Source of the DNA: Chloroflexota bacterium
GTDB lineage: Bacteria; Chloroflexota; Anaerolineae; B4-G1
Assembly: GCA_024232355.1 (NCBI GenBank)
Contig: JAAEPW010000960.1
Coordinates: 1-45,374, forward strand
Length of the DNA stretch: 45,374 nucleotides
Direction: 5' to 3'
Shown: positions 8,429 through 15,304 of the stretch, one piece after another
Layout: every line of letters starts with the position of its first letter
Numbering within the stretch: position 1 is the first letter of the stretch
Notes under the pieces: generated by a model
What the model was told of the DNA's origin: nothing
The model's database searches: none
Seen by the model: only the letters and a program-made list of their open reading frames with translations
Program-made: the position numbers and the translations under genes

Positions 8429-8501
8429 AGCCACCCTTGGGAATTGAACCCAAAACCTATCGCTTACGAAGCGATTGCTCTGCCGATTGAGCTAGGGTGG
8501 C
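8429..8501 (-). tRNA. trnT: tRNA-Thr (anticodon CGT)
   Basis: The minus strand folds as a standard cloverleaf. The acceptor is GCCACCC/GGGTGGC, the D arm GCTC/GAGC, and the anticodon stem ATCGC/GCGAT around the loop TTCGTAA (anticodon CGT, reading ACG). The T arm is TTGGG/CCCAA with TTCAATT. The variable loop is short (class I). The discriminator would be U and CCA is not encoded, so the 3' CCA must be added enzymatically. Confidence 0.96.
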
Positions 8502-8572
8502 ACGGAGGACATTATACCAGCATCGCAGGGCGTTGGCAAATCACCGGGGTCGCTCGATCTGTCGCACCAAGT

Positions 8573-8600
8573 TTGACTGCTGCAGAAATGAGATTATAAT
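8573..8600 (+). promoter_or_regulatory. Strong sigma70-type promoter of the MFS gene
   Basis: TTGACT (8573-8578) and TATAAT (8595-8600) are separated by 16 bp. The start site would be near 8607, leaving a leader of about 150 nt before the likely ATG at 8759. Confidence 0.8.
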
Positions 8601-8611
8601 CGCGAGACGTA

Positions 8612-8737
8612 ACTACTCGGGTATGGAACTCTTGCGAAGGTTCGACAGTGCTTTTCAAGTCAAAGATGCTTTCGTTGACCAAAAATCACTACAGCAACAG
8701 TGCAATTCGCAACCTTCGCAAGGGTAGGTTGAGTAGT
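8612..8737 (+). promoter_or_regulatory. Structured 5' leader of the MFS exporter gene
   Basis: Within the leader, CTTGCGAAGGTT (8631-8642) pairs perfectly with AACCTTCGCAAG (8711-8722). An outer pair, ACTACTC (8612-8618) with GAGTAGT (8731-8737), closes a larger stem. The octamer CGCGAGAC appears at both ends of the leader (8601-8608 and 8740-8747). A second promoter-like pair, TTGAGT (8729-8734) and TATACT (8753-8758), lies in the 3' arm. The leader could be an RNA switch, an attenuation-like fold or a looped operator. No known riboswitch consensus was recognised. Confidence 0.5.
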
Positions 8738-8758
8738 ACCGCGAGACTTGCTTATACT

Positions 8759-10015
8759 ATGACTACTCCTACACTTTCCAAGCCTCCTATATCCTGGCGA
8801 CGCAATTTGGTCGTTATTTGGTTCGCAGAACTGATCGCTATCGTTGGCTTTACGGTCGTTATCCCCCTTTTGCCACTTTATGTGCGAGAGTTAGGTGTGC
8901 AAGATGAAAATGAGGTCAGAATATGGGCCGGTGCCGTCTTTTCTGTTCAGGCAGTGGCGATGGCGATTTTTGGCCCGATCTGGGGCGCACTCAGTGATCG
9001 CTATGGCCGCAAGTTGATGGTCGAACGGGCAATGTTTAGCGGAGCCTTGGTGATCGGTTTGATGGGGCTGGTTCAGAACGTGCAGCAACTGGTCTTGCTT
9101 CGCGCCTTGCAAGGGGCGTTGACAGGGACGGTTACGGCGGCCAATGCACTCGTCGCTACGACTGCGCCGCGGGAGCGTGTTGGTTACGCCCTTGGTTTGT
9201 TGAATATGGCAATTTACACTGGAGCTTCGATAGGTCCTCTTTTGGGTGGATTGGTGGCCGATAGTTTCGGCTACCGGATGGCTTTTTTTGTCACGGGCTC
9301 GTTGTTGTTCCTGGCCGCTCTAGCGGTGCTGCTTTTTGTCCGTGAAGAGTTTCAGCCGGTTGCGCTGCCGATGAGCGAACAGGTAGGGGATGGTGTAAGC
9401 AAATTAACGCTACGTCATCGGATATGGGATCGGCTTGCTCCAGTGCTGACTTGCGCATCGTTGGTCAGTATAATGGGTTTGCGCATGCTTATGCGGTTGG
9501 GAGCGCGTCTGTTAGGTCCGGTCTTGCCGCTTTTTATTCAAGAAATCGCTCCGGCTGGCGCTCGTATAGCCTCCATCACGGGAATTATTAGTGGGGTCAG
9601 TGCTTTGGCCGGCGCAATAGGGGCGTTGGGGCTAGGGCGGCTCGGCGACCGCGTGGGCTATCGCAAGATTTTGGTGTCGTGTGCGTTGGGGTCGGCTGTG
9701 TGTTACATGCCGCAGTTTTTTGTCATGACTCATAGTTGGTTGATACCTTTGCAGGCTATGACTGGCCTGGCGATGGGGGGAATTTTGGCTTCGCTCAGTG
9801 CTTTATTGGCTCAGTTGTCTCCGCCAGGCCAGGAGGGGATTGTATATGGTGTGGATGCCAGTATAGTGTCGGTGGCCAATGCCGTTGGGCCAATGGCGGG
9901 CAGCGCGCTGGCAGTTTGGTTGGGTCTACGTGCGCCTTTTCTAGTCGCTGTTGGTCTCTTTGGGTTGGCTGGTGTGGTTGCTGCTCGTTTGTTGTCTGGG
10001 CGTTTAGAGGGATGA
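8759..10015 (+). CDS. MFS transporter, probable drug:H+ antiporter
   Basis: The product has about 418 residues with some 12 hydrophobic helices in two bundles of six. After the second helix comes a classical MFS motif A, GALSDRYGRKLMVE, and the mirror motif GLGRLGDRVGYRKI follows helix 8. A cytoplasmic loop (around residues 200-225) separates the halves. Motif A plus the helix-5-like GASIGPLLGGLVAD signature points to the DHA1 drug-efflux group; the substrate is unknown. The frame is open upstream to 8648. The ATG at 8759 puts the first helix at the usual place, although no Shine-Dalgarno sequence precedes it. Expression is probably controlled through the folded leader. Confidence 0.88.
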   Translation: MTTPTLSKPPISWRRNLVVIWFAELIAIVGFTVVIPLLPLYVRELGVQDENEVRIWAGAVFSVQAVAMAIFGPIWGALSDRYGRKLMVERAMFSGALVIGLMGLVQNVQQLVLLRALQGALTGTVTAANALVATTAPRERVGYALGLLNMAIYTGASIGPLLGGLVADSFGYRMAFFVTGSLLFLAALAVLLFVREEFQPVALPMSEQVGDGVSKLTLRHRIWDRLAPVLTCASLVSIMGLRMLMRLGARLLGPVLPLFIQEIAPAGARIASITGIISGVSALAGAIGALGLGRLGDRVGYRKILVSCALGSAVCYMPQFFVMTHSWLIPLQAMTGLAMGGILASLSALLAQLSPPGQEGIVYGVDASIVSVANAVGPMAGSALAVWLGLRAPFLVAVGLFGLAGVVAARLLSGRLEG

Positions 10016-10037
10016 TTGATGTGCCAATGACCGTGAC

Positions 10038-10185
10038 GGTACTGGTTCAGCTGAATGGGATTACGATGTAGACGAGGTTTCCATACCTCGTAGAGCCTTA
10101 CGCGCTATGGAAAGCGCGGCTACAAGCTCAATTTCGAGCCACAACAGACTATTCTCTAAAAATCCCACCCAACTGAACCAGTGCC
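10038..10185. mobile_element. MITE-like element, copy 2, with 8-bp target duplication
   Basis: The element is 148 bp. Its imperfect terminal inverted repeats are about 25 bp long: the left starts GGTACTGGTTCAGCTGAATG, and the right reads on its own strand GGCACTGGTTCAGTTGGGTG. It is flanked by direct repeats ACCGTGAC at 10030-10037 and 10186-10193, as left by a DDE transposase making 8-bp duplications. It has no coding capacity, so it must move with a transposase encoded elsewhere. The 56-bp core (10068-10123) carries two hairpins with complementary loops, as in copy 1. It sits harmlessly between the MFS gene and the next promoter region. Confidence 0.85.
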
Positions 10186-10237
10186 ACCGTGACCTGGCAG
10201 TGGAGTATTATTAGATAGGACGAATCAAAGGAGGGAC

Positions 10238-11038
10238 ATGATGCAATGGGAAGAGTTGACGGCTACAGATTTCGCGGCGGCGGTTCGCGAGACGGGAGTT
10301 TGTGTGATTTCGATGGGAGTGATTGAAAAGCACAGTGAGCATTTGCCTTTGGGGACCGATTATCTTGTCGGGCATGCTATTGCCTGCCGGGCGGCAGAAA
10401 AGGAACCTGCCGTCGTATTTCCGCCATTTTACTTTGGTCAAATATTCGAAGGCCGGTGTTTCCCTGGAACTGTGACGATCAAGCCATCACTTTTGGTTGA
10501 ACTGGTTCAGGGTGTGTTTGACGAGATCGGGCGGAATGGTTTTAAAAAAATCATTGTTCACAACGCGCACGGAGGGAATAATCACTTTTTGAGCTTTTTG
10601 GCTCAGACCAGCCTGTGGGAGGAAAAACCATATTCTCTCTATATGCCGATGCGCAAGATGACGCCAAAAGGGGAGGCCGAGTGGGATGCGATATGCGACG
10701 CTCCGTTTGGTGGGCATGGTGGGGAGGTCGAGACCAGTTTGATTCTGGGTACGCATCCTGATCTGGCCAAGATGGATCGCGTGCCGGAAGAGCCGGCCTT
10801 GCCATTGGGGCGGATGAAGGATTTGCTGCCAACCTATAACGGTATTTGGTGGTACGGTGATTATCCCGATCACTATGCTGGCGATGCGCGAACATCGACC
10901 GAGGCAAAGGGACATACGCGCGTGCGTTTGGAGGTCGAATATCTAGCCCAGTATATTGCTGCTGTAAAGGCGGATGAGGTGATTCCAGCACTGACCCGTG
11001 AGTACTTTGACCGGGTGAATCAGGTTGGCAAGGTTTGA
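10238..11038 (+). CDS. Creatininase-family amidohydrolase
   Basis: The 266-residue product has the creatininase/MftE/ArfB fold signatures. These are MGVIEKHSEHLPLGTD (E30, H32, D41 as metal ligands), the IIVHNAHGGNN loop (H111) and GGHGGEVETS (H160, E163, E165). The family hydrolyses cyclic amides or formamides with Zn/Mn. Members include creatinine amidohydrolase, the formamide hydrolase of archaeal F420/riboflavin synthesis and the mycofactocin peptidase. No mycofactocin or riboflavin genes are adjacent, so the substrate is open. The AAAGGAGGGAC site precedes tandem ATGs (10238 and 10241). The 3' end overlaps the convergent gene by 19 bp. The MITE upstream lies outside the gene. Confidence 0.88.
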   Translation: MMQWEELTATDFAAAVRETGVCVISMGVIEKHSEHLPLGTDYLVGHAIACRAAEKEPAVVFPPFYFGQIFEGRCFPGTVTIKPSLLVELVQGVFDEIGRNGFKKIIVHNAHGGNNHFLSFLAQTSLWEEKPYSLYMPMRKMTPKGEAEWDAICDAPFGGHGGEVETSLILGTHPDLAKMDRVPEEPALPLGRMKDLLPTYNGIWWYGDYPDHYAGDARTSTEAKGHTRVRLEVEYLAQYIAAVKADEVIPALTREYFDRVNQVGKV

Positions 11039-11457
11039 TGGGAACGAGAGTGTGCTAGCTGCATCAGGGTAAAAGTGATCAGCATTGCCACAAGCCCTCC
11101 GCCGTCAAAAGCGACAAAGCGCCATCCCGTTATCGCGAGGGCTGTATGTTCGGGGGGAAGCATCAGTAACATCCACATCTCTCCCGTCAATCCAATGGCT
11201 TGCTGAACGATGACGATCAGGAACAACCACCGATAGTGCCTGGGGTTCCAGATTGTTAATGGATAAGTCACATTCCACATCAAAAAGAGGATGCCTATGC
11301 CGCGGACGATCACCTCGCCCACGACTCCGCTTACTTGGAAACCGGGGGCATAGGCGGCTGGCCTAATGATAAAGACCAACGCGCAGCTCACGTTAAAAAA
11401 GAAAACGACGACCAGTGTCAGCCGAGCTAGCCAAAGAGTAGTGCGAGGATCGTTCAT
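11020..11457 (-). CDS. Small four-helix membrane protein, unknown function
   Basis: I do not recognise the family. The 145-residue protein has four predicted membrane helices (about 9-32, 43-62, 76-98, 112-132) with short loops. The layout resembles small DoxX/DUF4345-like membrane proteins, but no diagnostic motif is visible. The ribosome-binding site GGAGGTAACCGG precedes the ATG, and a promoter is present upstream. It is convergent with the creatininase-family gene and divergent from the repeat-protein gene. Confidence 0.75.
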   Translation of the reverse strand: MNDPRTTLWLARLTLVVVFFFNVSCALVFIIRPAAYAPGFQVSGVVGEVIVRGIGILFLMWNVTYPLTIWNPRHYRWLFLIVIVQQAIGLTGEMWMLLMLPPEHTALAITGWRFVAFDGGGLVAMLITFTLMQLAHSRSHQTLPT

Positions 11458-11490
11458 CCGGTTACCTCCGGCGCGCTTTTTTCTGATGCA

Positions 11491-11519
11491 AGTATACCAC
11501 TCTGTGCCAACTTGCCCAA
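11491..11519 (-). promoter_or_regulatory. Promoter of the small membrane protein gene
   Basis: On the minus strand TTGGGC (11519-11514) and TATACT (11496-11491) are 17 bp apart. The start site would be about 27 bp upstream of the ATG at 11457. Confidence 0.6.
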
Positions 11520-11575
11520 ATTGCGGCTTTGTTGTACCATCATTCTCAATTAGAGACTTGAGGAGGAGGATACCG

Positions 11576-12013
11576 ATGGGAAAAATTTATCGTCACAAGC
11601 CTGGTGCTCCGGATGAGTATTTGGGCCGGGTTGAACTTGATAATGGCAAAGTTTATCGCCACCGCGTGGGTCCCGATGAGTGCGTGGGCCGTGTGGAACT
11701 GGATAGCGGTAAGGTCTATCGTCGTCGCGTGGGTCCCGATGAGTATATGGGCCGTGTGGAATTGGACAGTGCCAAGGTCTACAGTCATCGTGTTGGACCA
11801 GATCAGTACGTAGCAGAGATAAAGTCGAATGGGCGTGTCTACCGTCACGTATCTCTTGCTCCGGATGATTATGTGGGTAAAGTGAAGGATATGCAATCGT
11901 TGGTCGAAGGAGGCGCAGCTTTTTTCTTGCTCCTGTTGCCTGCTATCGAAGGGACCGAGATCGAAACGACTGAGAGTGAAGCAGATGAGAACAAAGTAGA
12001 CAAAGGTGAATAA
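11576..12013 (+). CDS. Tandem-repeat protein (21-residue GKVYRHRVGPDEY-type repeats)
   Basis: The protein is 145 residues, starting at the ATG preceded by GAGGAGGAGGA; the frame upstream is open but has no such site. Residues 2-105 are five tandem units of 19-22 residues. The consensus is G-K-V-Y-R-H-R-V-G-P-D-E-Y-V-G-R-V-E-L-D-S; units 2 and 3 are nearly identical. The pattern of alternating strands and turns suggests an all-beta repeat fold, perhaps like the small beta-flower proteins (inference). A hydrophobic patch (GGAAFFLLLLPA) and an acidic tail follow. Its stop codon overlaps the ATG of the MetH-activation-like gene, so the two are coupled. The function is unknown. Confidence 0.85.
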   Translation: MGKIYRHKPGAPDEYLGRVELDNGKVYRHRVGPDECVGRVELDSGKVYRRRVGPDEYMGRVELDSAKVYSHRVGPDQYVAEIKSNGRVYRHVSLAPDDYVGKVKDMQSLVEGGAAFFLLLLPAIEGTEIETTESEADENKVDKGE

Positions 12014-12702
12014 TGCCATCCGTCATTACGGATTTTCAACTTTCAATTGAGACAGCAGATGTTCTGCGAGGGCAAGGTATTGACCCGACTCGTGCTCGCC
12101 CGGCAGTCGTTGCGGCTGCCCAGAGCGTTCTCGACGAAGCCCACACGTTGTTTGCTCCTGCCGCAATTTATATGATTCTGCCAGTGATTGGCTTTGAGCA
12201 CCAACGAGTGACGCTGAAGGGTGGGGCGGTCTTTGAGGGACCATTGGTGGCACGAGCACTGGCGGGTGCGACGGAGCTTGTCTTGGCTGTGTGTACCGCT
12301 GGGCCGGCGGTGGATGAACGGGTCTCGGCGTTGTTTGCCGCAGGTGATCCTGTGCGGTCGCTGGCACTAGAAGGGGCAGGCATTGCGGCTGTTCGAGCTG
12401 TGTTACAGGTGACTGCTGAGCAGATATGTGATAAAGCCGCGATGCTTGACCTGAGAACCGGTATACAGGCTGAACCAGGACAAGAGGGGTGGCCTATTCG
12501 ACAGCAGCGTGTGCTTTTCGACTTGCTTTCTGCCGAGGATATCGGCGTCTGCTTGACTTCAAGTTGTCTGATGATGCCGCGCAAGTCGATTTCCTTTGCC
12601 ATCGGGTTGGGCCCAGAGATGAAATCCGATGCAGTTGCATGCGATTTTTGTTCCAAGAGGGAGCGTTGTCAATGGCGTCATAAGAGCGTTCGTCAGGATT
12701 GA
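12013..12702 (+). CDS. MetH activation-domain-like protein (B12/corrinoid protein reactivation)
   Basis: The 229-residue product resembles the stand-alone version of the activation domain of cobalamin-dependent methionine synthase. Visible blocks are the AGPAVDERVSALFAAGDP region, GIQAEPGQEGWPIRQQRVLFDLL (the substrate/SAM-contact region in MetH), IGVCLTSSCLMMPRKSISFAIG, and a C-terminal CDFCSKRERC (C210, C213, C219). The cysteine motif suggests a metal or Fe-S site, seen in stand-alone homologues that work with corrinoid methyltransferases. No corrinoid protein is adjacent. Its ATG overlaps the stop of the repeat-protein gene (TAATG), which implies linked expression. Recognition rests on the conserved central blocks. 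Confidence 0.72.
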   Translation: MPSVITDFQLSIETADVLRGQGIDPTRARPAVVAAAQSVLDEAHTLFAPAAIYMILPVIGFEHQRVTLKGGAVFEGPLVARALAGATELVLAVCTAGPAVDERVSALFAAGDPVRSLALEGAGIAAVRAVLQVTAEQICDKAAMLDLRTGIQAEPGQEGWPIRQQRVLFDLLSAEDIGVCLTSSCLMMPRKSISFAIGLGPEMKSDAVACDFCSKRERCQWRHKSVRQD

Positions 12703-12810
12703 CAGTACGGACGGCGATCATTTTATAGATTTCAAATTCGGTCAGTAGATTGGGGGTCTTTGTGTCCTCATCTCTGGTCGAATTTGTTTTATTGCGGGCA
12801 GCGTAGAGAT

Positions 12811-12839
12811 TTGCATAGATGCACGGGATAGGGTAGAAT
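12811..12839 (+). promoter_or_regulatory. Promoter of lepB
   Basis: TTGCAT (12811-12816) and TAGAAT (12834-12839) are 17 bp apart, placing the start site about 23 bp before the TTG start of lepB. Confidence 0.65.
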
Positions 12840-12868
12840 TAAATATATCAAAAAGTGGAGGCAGATCA

Positions 12869-13516
12869 TTGGAGGAACTCCAATCCGAAGAAACACAAAA
12901 TCAACCGGTCTCTGAAACAGATGTAGAACATTATCATCCCTCAAGCGACGAGCGAGTGTCACTTGCCCGTACCTTTGGTGGGCGTTCGTTGTTGCGCGAA
13001 ATCCTAGAGACCGTTCTGTTGACCGTTATCATATTTTTGGTACTGAACGCCACTACGGGGCGCTTTCAGGTGCGTGGTTTCAGTATGGAGCCAACGCTGC
13101 ACGATGGGCAGTATATGATTATCAGCAAATTAGTCTACTGGATTCATCCGCCGGAGCGAGGGGATGTCATCGTTTTTCACCCACCGAATAATCCCAATGA
13201 CGATTATATCAAGCGTATCGTTGGGCTACCGGGAGAGTTATTAGAGATTCATCGCGGTATAATTGCGGTAGATGGAATTATTCTTGAAGAACCCTACATT
13301 GTGAATCCTGGATTGTATTCTGGTACGTGGGAATTGGGGGACGAAGAGTATTTTGTTTTAGGAGACAATCGCCGCAACTCGAGTGATTCACATACGTGGG
13401 GAGTGTTTCCTCAAGAAAATATTGTGGGAAAAGCTTGGCTTTGCTACTGGCCGCCAGAGGAATGGAGTTTGGTGGCGCATCACACTTTTCCTGCACCTAC
13501 GGATCAAGGGGACTAG
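12869..13516 (+). CDS. lepB: Signal peptidase I
   Basis: LepB removes signal peptides from Sec and Tat substrates at the outer face of the membrane. The 215-residue protein has an acidic cytoplasmic head (1-40), one membrane anchor (about 43-62), the catalytic Ser in GFSMEPTL (S72), the general-base Lys in YIKRIVGLPGE (K115), and box E GDNRRNSSDSHTWG. The start is a TTG at 12869, spaced from GTGGAGG; no ATG or GTG would keep the membrane anchor. It is monocistronic as far as can be seen. Likely clients in the window include the C25 protease at 17428. Confidence 0.95.
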   Translation: MEELQSEETQNQPVSETDVEHYHPSSDERVSLARTFGGRSLLREILETVLLTVIIFLVLNATTGRFQVRGFSMEPTLHDGQYMIISKLVYWIHPPERGDVIVFHPPNNPNDDYIKRIVGLPGELLEIHRGIIAVDGIILEEPYIVNPGLYSGTWELGDEEYFVLGDNRRNSSDSHTWGVFPQENIVGKAWLCYWPPEEWSLVAHHTFPAPTDQGD

Positions 13517-13612
13517 GGGATCAAAAATGGCTTGGCATTTTGATGTGCATTTTCTAAGCAACGCCTAGTATAAGAAAAAGAGTTAGCTTCCATACCTGGA
13601 AGGAGTATTTCA

Positions 13613-14140
13613 ATGCAGGAACGATTGAGTTCGGCTTGGTTGATGGGCGATTTTTTTACTTATCGGCATCGCTTGTCTGGACGGGTGGATGTGCGTCACA
13701 ACAAGCTGGCTGCTCAACTAAGCAATCCCACTTCTGCTTTTCTCGCGCTCGAAGAGGCCTATGTGTCTAACGTAGAGCGTCCGGCAGACATTGTTGCCAA
13801 TTATTCCACGGCGATACTGCGCAAACAAAACATTACCGCTGTTGTGCTCGCCAGTCAGGAAGATGGGTTGATGCGGGAGCAGACCTATGGCAGCTATTTC
13901 GGCACTTATCTGCGCAAGCTCTTTATTACCGTTCCGAGTTTCGAGGTTACGGGGTATATACGTCTTTCGGGTAAACTGGATCTGCGCACGGTGCTTACCA
14001 CAGGTACGGATGCTTTTATACCTGTCCTTGATGGGGAGATGAGATCCGCAATTCGCCCAGATGTCGTTTTTACAGGCGGAGCAGTCCTGATCAACAAGGA
14101 TCAAATTGGGGTCTTTTGTATAACGACAGAGAAGGAGTGA
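13613..14140 (+). CDS. Conserved-looking hypothetical protein
   Basis: I do not recognise this 175-residue soluble protein. It is rich in beta-type sequence and has a basic N-terminal third (YRHRLSGRVDVRHNKLAAQL). A central ITAVVLASQEDGL strand and a C-terminal domain with IRPDVVFTGGAVLINKDQIGVF follow. There is no signal peptide, membrane helix or catalytic motif. The site AAGGAG precedes the ATG. It ends 7 bp before the receiver-ATPase fusion gene, so the two form an operon and may act together in a localisation or regulatory role (inference). Confidence 0.75.
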   Translation: MQERLSSAWLMGDFFTYRHRLSGRVDVRHNKLAAQLSNPTSAFLALEEAYVSNVERPADIVANYSTAILRKQNITAVVLASQEDGLMREQTYGSYFGTYLRKLFITVPSFEVTGYIRLSGKLDLRTVLTTGTDAFIPVLDGEMRSAIRPDVVFTGGAVLINKDQIGVFCITTEKE

Positions 14141-14147
14141 TCCGGCG

Positions 14148-15266
14148 ATGGCAAAGATTCTAGTTATTGACGATGAGGCTGATCTTTTAGAGATGATGCG
14201 TCTGGTGCTGGAACAGCGCGGCGGTCATCAAACAGTGCTCAGTGCTGAAGGTACGGATGGATTGGCCAAAGCGTTGGCCGATCCACCTGATCTGGCCATC
14301 ATTGATGTGATGATGCCAGGCATAACCGGCTATGATATTTGTCGTCAATTGCGAGCGAATCCTGCTACAGCTTCTGTTCCGGTTCTCATTCTCACGGCGC
14401 GGGCACAGCCTATGGACCGTGATGCCGCGATGGAAGCCGGTGCCAACGATTACATGACCAAGCCAGTGATGATGGCCGAGTTGCTCGAGCGAGTTGGTCT
14501 CCTGTTGAGCGAGACACCGGAACAGTCTTCCTCGTTTGTAGGAATGTTCACCCTGATGAGTCTGCGCGGTGGCGTTGGTGCCACCACGGTGGCGGTTAAC
14601 CTGGCGACGATGCTGGCTCGAGCTGGCGGCGGATCGGTTTGTTTGGTTGACCTTTGCTCTTCGTCGGGGCACGTTGCCTTGCAACTGGGTTTGCGCCCCG
14701 ACCCTAATTGGTCCAGTTTTCTTGATGCTGGTGACGCGAATTTTCCCGATGCAGAGACCATCGCGGCGCATCTACTGCAACACAGTTCTGGGTTGCGAGT
14801 GTTGGCTTCGCCCTTTGTCCCTGTTGTGGGGCAAGGATTGTCGCAAAAAGCGGTGCAAGCGATGTTCCAAGTCCTCCGGCAGAAATTTCCAATCATTGTA
14901 GTGGATGCACCAGCGGTGTTGGACGAGATGACGATGGAGGTGATAGAGGCAACATCTGCTGTGGGTCTGGTGCTCACGGCCGAACCTCCTTCTATCCAGA
15001 CGGCCATTGGAACGCTGCGTGCGTTGCAGCAATGGTCGCCCAAGCTCCACGTCATCCTGAATCAAATTGTGCTAGGACCTCAGCCACCGGCTGAAGCAAT
15101 TGCACGTACGTTGAAACGTACATCGGTGGTGGCGGTTCCCTTTGATCCGGCCCAGGCACGGGCTTTGGCACACGCGACCCCGTTGGTTCTTGGTAATCCC
15201 GATTCGCCGCTGGCGCAGGCAATACAGGGAGTGGCTCAGATGCTAGTACGGGCTGCAAGAGAGTGA
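14148..15266 (+). CDS. Response-regulator receiver fused to CpaE/MinD-like ATPase
   Basis: Residues 1-120 are a receiver domain (DD at 8-9, phospho-acceptor D53 in AIIDVMMPG, K105 in TKP). Residues 130-372 are a deviant-Walker ATPase of the MinD/ParA superfamily, with LRGGVGATTVAVNLA (139-153), CLVDLCSSSGHVALQLG and VVDAPA. CpaE-type proteins with this P-loop (R-G-G-V-G-A-T-T, no second Lys) direct polar assembly of Flp/Tad pili. No tad/cpa genes are adjacent, so this copy is an orphan. The receiver is intact and could be phosphorylated, unlike the degenerate receiver in classical CpaE. It is co-transcribed with the gene at 13613. Confidence 0.85.
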   Translation: MAKILVIDDEADLLEMMRLVLEQRGGHQTVLSAEGTDGLAKALADPPDLAIIDVMMPGITGYDICRQLRANPATASVPVLILTARAQPMDRDAAMEAGANDYMTKPVMMAELLERVGLLLSETPEQSSSFVGMFTLMSLRGGVGATTVAVNLATMLARAGGGSVCLVDLCSSSGHVALQLGLRPDPNWSSFLDAGDANFPDAETIAAHLLQHSSGLRVLASPFVPVVGQGLSQKAVQAMFQVLRQKFPIIVVDAPAVLDEMTMEVIEATSAVGLVLTAEPPSIQTAIGTLRALQQWSPKLHVILNQIVLGPQPPAEAIARTLKRTSVVAVPFDPAQARALAHATPLVLGNPDSPLAQAIQGVAQMLVRAARE

Positions 15267-15304
15267 GTGATGGGTTACCCGTTGTTAATAGTTAAGGAGA
15301 AGCT

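Noticed and set aside
14148..15266. Chromosome-partitioning ParA
   Set aside because: The P-loop reads R-G-G-V-G-A-T-T and an N-terminal receiver is present, which is the CpaE pattern. No ParB or parS is nearby.
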